Origin: Candidatus Alistipes excrementipullorum
GTDB taxonomy: Bacteria; Bacteroidota; Bacteroidia; Bacteroidales; Rikenellaceae
Assembly: GCA_019113665.1 (NCBI GenBank)
Contig: DXGW01000079.1
Coordinates: 1 to 6,740 of the forward strand
Length of the DNA: 6,740 bases
Direction: 5' to 3'
In this document: one piece after another, positions 5,558-6,740 of the stretch
How the letters are laid out: each line of letters starts with the position of its first letter
Numbering within the stretch: position 1 is the stretch's first letter
Notes under the pieces: model-generated
What the model was told of the DNA's origin: nothing
The model's input: the letters and a program-made list of their open reading frames with translations, nothing else
The model's database searches: none
Program-made: the position numbers and the translations under genes

Positions 5558-6740
5558 TCATGCAATGTGTTTGTAAATGGCCTGTTCGCGTACTATGTAA
5601 AGTTCGCCGCGGATATGGAACAGCCCGATGAGCGGTTGCCCGGCTCCCGCAAGATTTCTGACGGTACGTACGGTGCCGTCGTCGATGTCCGACAGCATGA
5701 CTGTCCCGTTGCGGGAGAAGGCCGTTTCGCTCAAGGTATGGTCGACGCAGTCGGCACGCCCGTCGTATCGTTGCAGCAGTGTGCGTTCGGTTATCGAGTC
5801 CCGACGGTAGAACAGGAACTCGTCACCGAGATTCAGACCGATGAAGCAGTCCGAAACAGTCATTATCTCCGTTCCGGCCTCGAACGTCTGTATCCTGCAC
5901 GGCTTGTCGAAACGCTTGTCGTGCAGATAGGCGAACTGCGAGGTGTTTACTGATATGGTATTGTCGGTTCTCCGCATGGAGAGGATATCGCCCGACATGG
6001 CAGCTGAGGTCGTATTTGGAGTGCGCACGGAGCCGTCGCCATCTTCGTACGGGCATTCGGGCCGGTCCAGATATCGGTACGTCCGCCATTGGGTTTCATC
6101 TGAAGCGTTGCCCGACGAACTGCGCGGCCCGACATATTTCCTGAACTCCCTTATGACGTGGAAATATCCGTCCATAAGCGTGGCAGGGTAGCGATATTCC
6201 TCGTCGAGGTCGAGCAGCCGCTGCACGATGCCGCGGCAATCTACATGGCACAGTCGTGCGCCATCTACCATAACGAAGCCCTCGTCAGCCTCGTACATCG
6301 CGAACGGCGCATCGCTCCGGTATATCTCCCGCACGGAACGGGTCGCGGCATCGAACAGGAAGACCTTCTGCCGTGATGCATCCTGTAGCAGAAGAAGGTC
6401 GAGACAGCGTATGGCTTTGCCGACGGAGAACGACAGTGCGGCAGCCTCGATGCAGTCGTCTCCTTCGGGCGGTGTCTCCGTCGCAAGCAATCCCGGCATC
6501 TCGACAAGTTCGCAGTCGTAACTGTCGTCGAGCGCATTCAGGTCGAGCGCATTTACGGCATAGGCCGCATGTAAGAACTTGTCGTCGCATACGACCGTGT
6601 TCATGTCCAGATGTACGCCGGTGAAGAGTTCGCCGGTGATGCGGCGGCTCGGCTGTTGGCGATAACGCAGCGCTCCCTGCACGATGTGCTCCACGAGCGT
6701 GCCGTAGTCGCGGCGACCACGGGTATGCCATGTACGGGTG
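5558..6740 (-). CDS. Phage tail-associated protein with beta-propeller-like C-terminal region (5' partial)
   Basis: Function is not firmly recognised. The frame is open to the window edge: 15 further residues precede the GTG at 6694, with no stop and no ATG, so the true start probably lies beyond 6740 and at least 393 residues are visible. Numbering from the first complete codon, residues 1-85 (with RRITGEL near 32-38 and a Tyr/Asp-rich strand ending CELVEM at 76-81) resemble the end of a phage tail or baseplate-type domain. A Pro/Glu/Asp linker follows at about 87-96. The rest is a series of short hydrophobic beta strands alternating with Asp/Gly turns, for example KVFLFDAATRSVREIY at about 125-140 and GELYIVREQAIYKHI near the C-terminus, a pattern typical of propeller blades. 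No catalytic motif is evident. The TGA stop is 1 nt before the next gene, so it sits in the same operon. A role in tail or receptor binding is inferred from context only; a non-structural hypothetical protein is the alternative. Confidence 0.7.
   Translation of the reverse strand, partial: TRTWHTRGRRDYGTLVEHIVQGALRYRQQPSRRITGELFTGVHLDMNTVVCDDKFLHAAYAVNALDLNALDDSYDCELVEMPGLLATETPPEGDDCIEAAALSFSVGKAIRCLDLLLLQDASRQKVFLFDAATRSVREIYRSDAPFAMYEADEGFVMVDGARLCHVDCRGIVQRLLDLDEEYRYPATLMDGYFHVIREFRKYVGPRSSSGNASDETQWRTYRYLDRPECPYEDGDGSVRTPNTTSAAMSGDILSMRRTDNTISVNTSQFAYLHDKRFDKPCRIQTFEAGTEIMTVSDCFIGLNLGDEFLFYRRDSITERTLLQRYDGRADCVDHTLSETAFSRNGTVMLSDIDDGTVRTVRNLAGAGQPLIGLFHIRGELYIVREQAIYKHIA

Noticed and set aside
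5173..5565. TTG at 5565 as start of the membrane coiled-coil gene
   Set aside because: It overlaps the previous gene's end, and an ATG sits 9 nt downstream with 1-nt spacing to the stop.
5558..6694. GTG at 6694 as the true start of the rightmost gene
   Set aside because: The frame stays open upstream to the window edge and continues a plausible domain, so the GTG is more likely an internal Val codon.

Overview
The window looks like part of the tail (structural) module of a tailed bacteriophage or prophage. All genes are on the minus strand and are packed almost end to end, so transcription runs from the right edge (6740) to the left edge (1). The host is most likely a gut-type Bacteroidales. 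The large tail protein carries domain motifs I recognise from Bacteroides-group prophages, and the lysozyme-like protein belongs to a family common in them. Four of six visible starts lack a clear Shine-Dalgarno sequence. The high G+C content (a little over half, by eye) would suit an Alistipes-like genome better than Bacteroides proper. The genus is an inference.

In transcription order: (1) 6740-5558, a 5'-partial protein with a short tail-like N-terminal part joined by a Pro/Glu/Asp linker to a beta-rich, probably propeller-like region. (2) 5556-5173, a small protein with one N-terminal membrane helix, a coiled coil and a Cys pair. (3) 5176-4769, a 135-aa lysozyme-like protein of the 'RNxNPGNIR' type. 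(4) 4762-2468, the tape measure protein. (5) 2409-283, a 708-aa tail fibre or baseplate-type protein. (6) 277-83, a 64-aa protein resembling the N-terminal module of gene 5. (7) 76 to beyond 1, the first 25 residues of another protein.

Spacings are 1 nt, a 4-nt ATGA overlap, 6, 58, 5 and 6 nt, as expected for one translationally coupled operon. I see no convincing promoter or terminator. The 58-nt gap before gene 5 is the only real intergenic space and is AT-rich (19 of 58 bases are G/C).

The working model is that gene 4 sets tail length, and genes 5-7 supply distal tail or fibre parts probably involved in host contact. Gene 3 cuts or binds peptidoglycan, either as a virion-associated entry enzyme or in lysis. 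Gene 2 is a membrane accessory protein. The main points of interest are the placement of the lysis-like pair before the tape measure, the stand-alone 64-aa copy of an adaptor-like module, and two neighbouring gene pairs in the same frame separated by one stop codon. I found no RNA genes, mobile elements, CRISPR arrays or integration genes.
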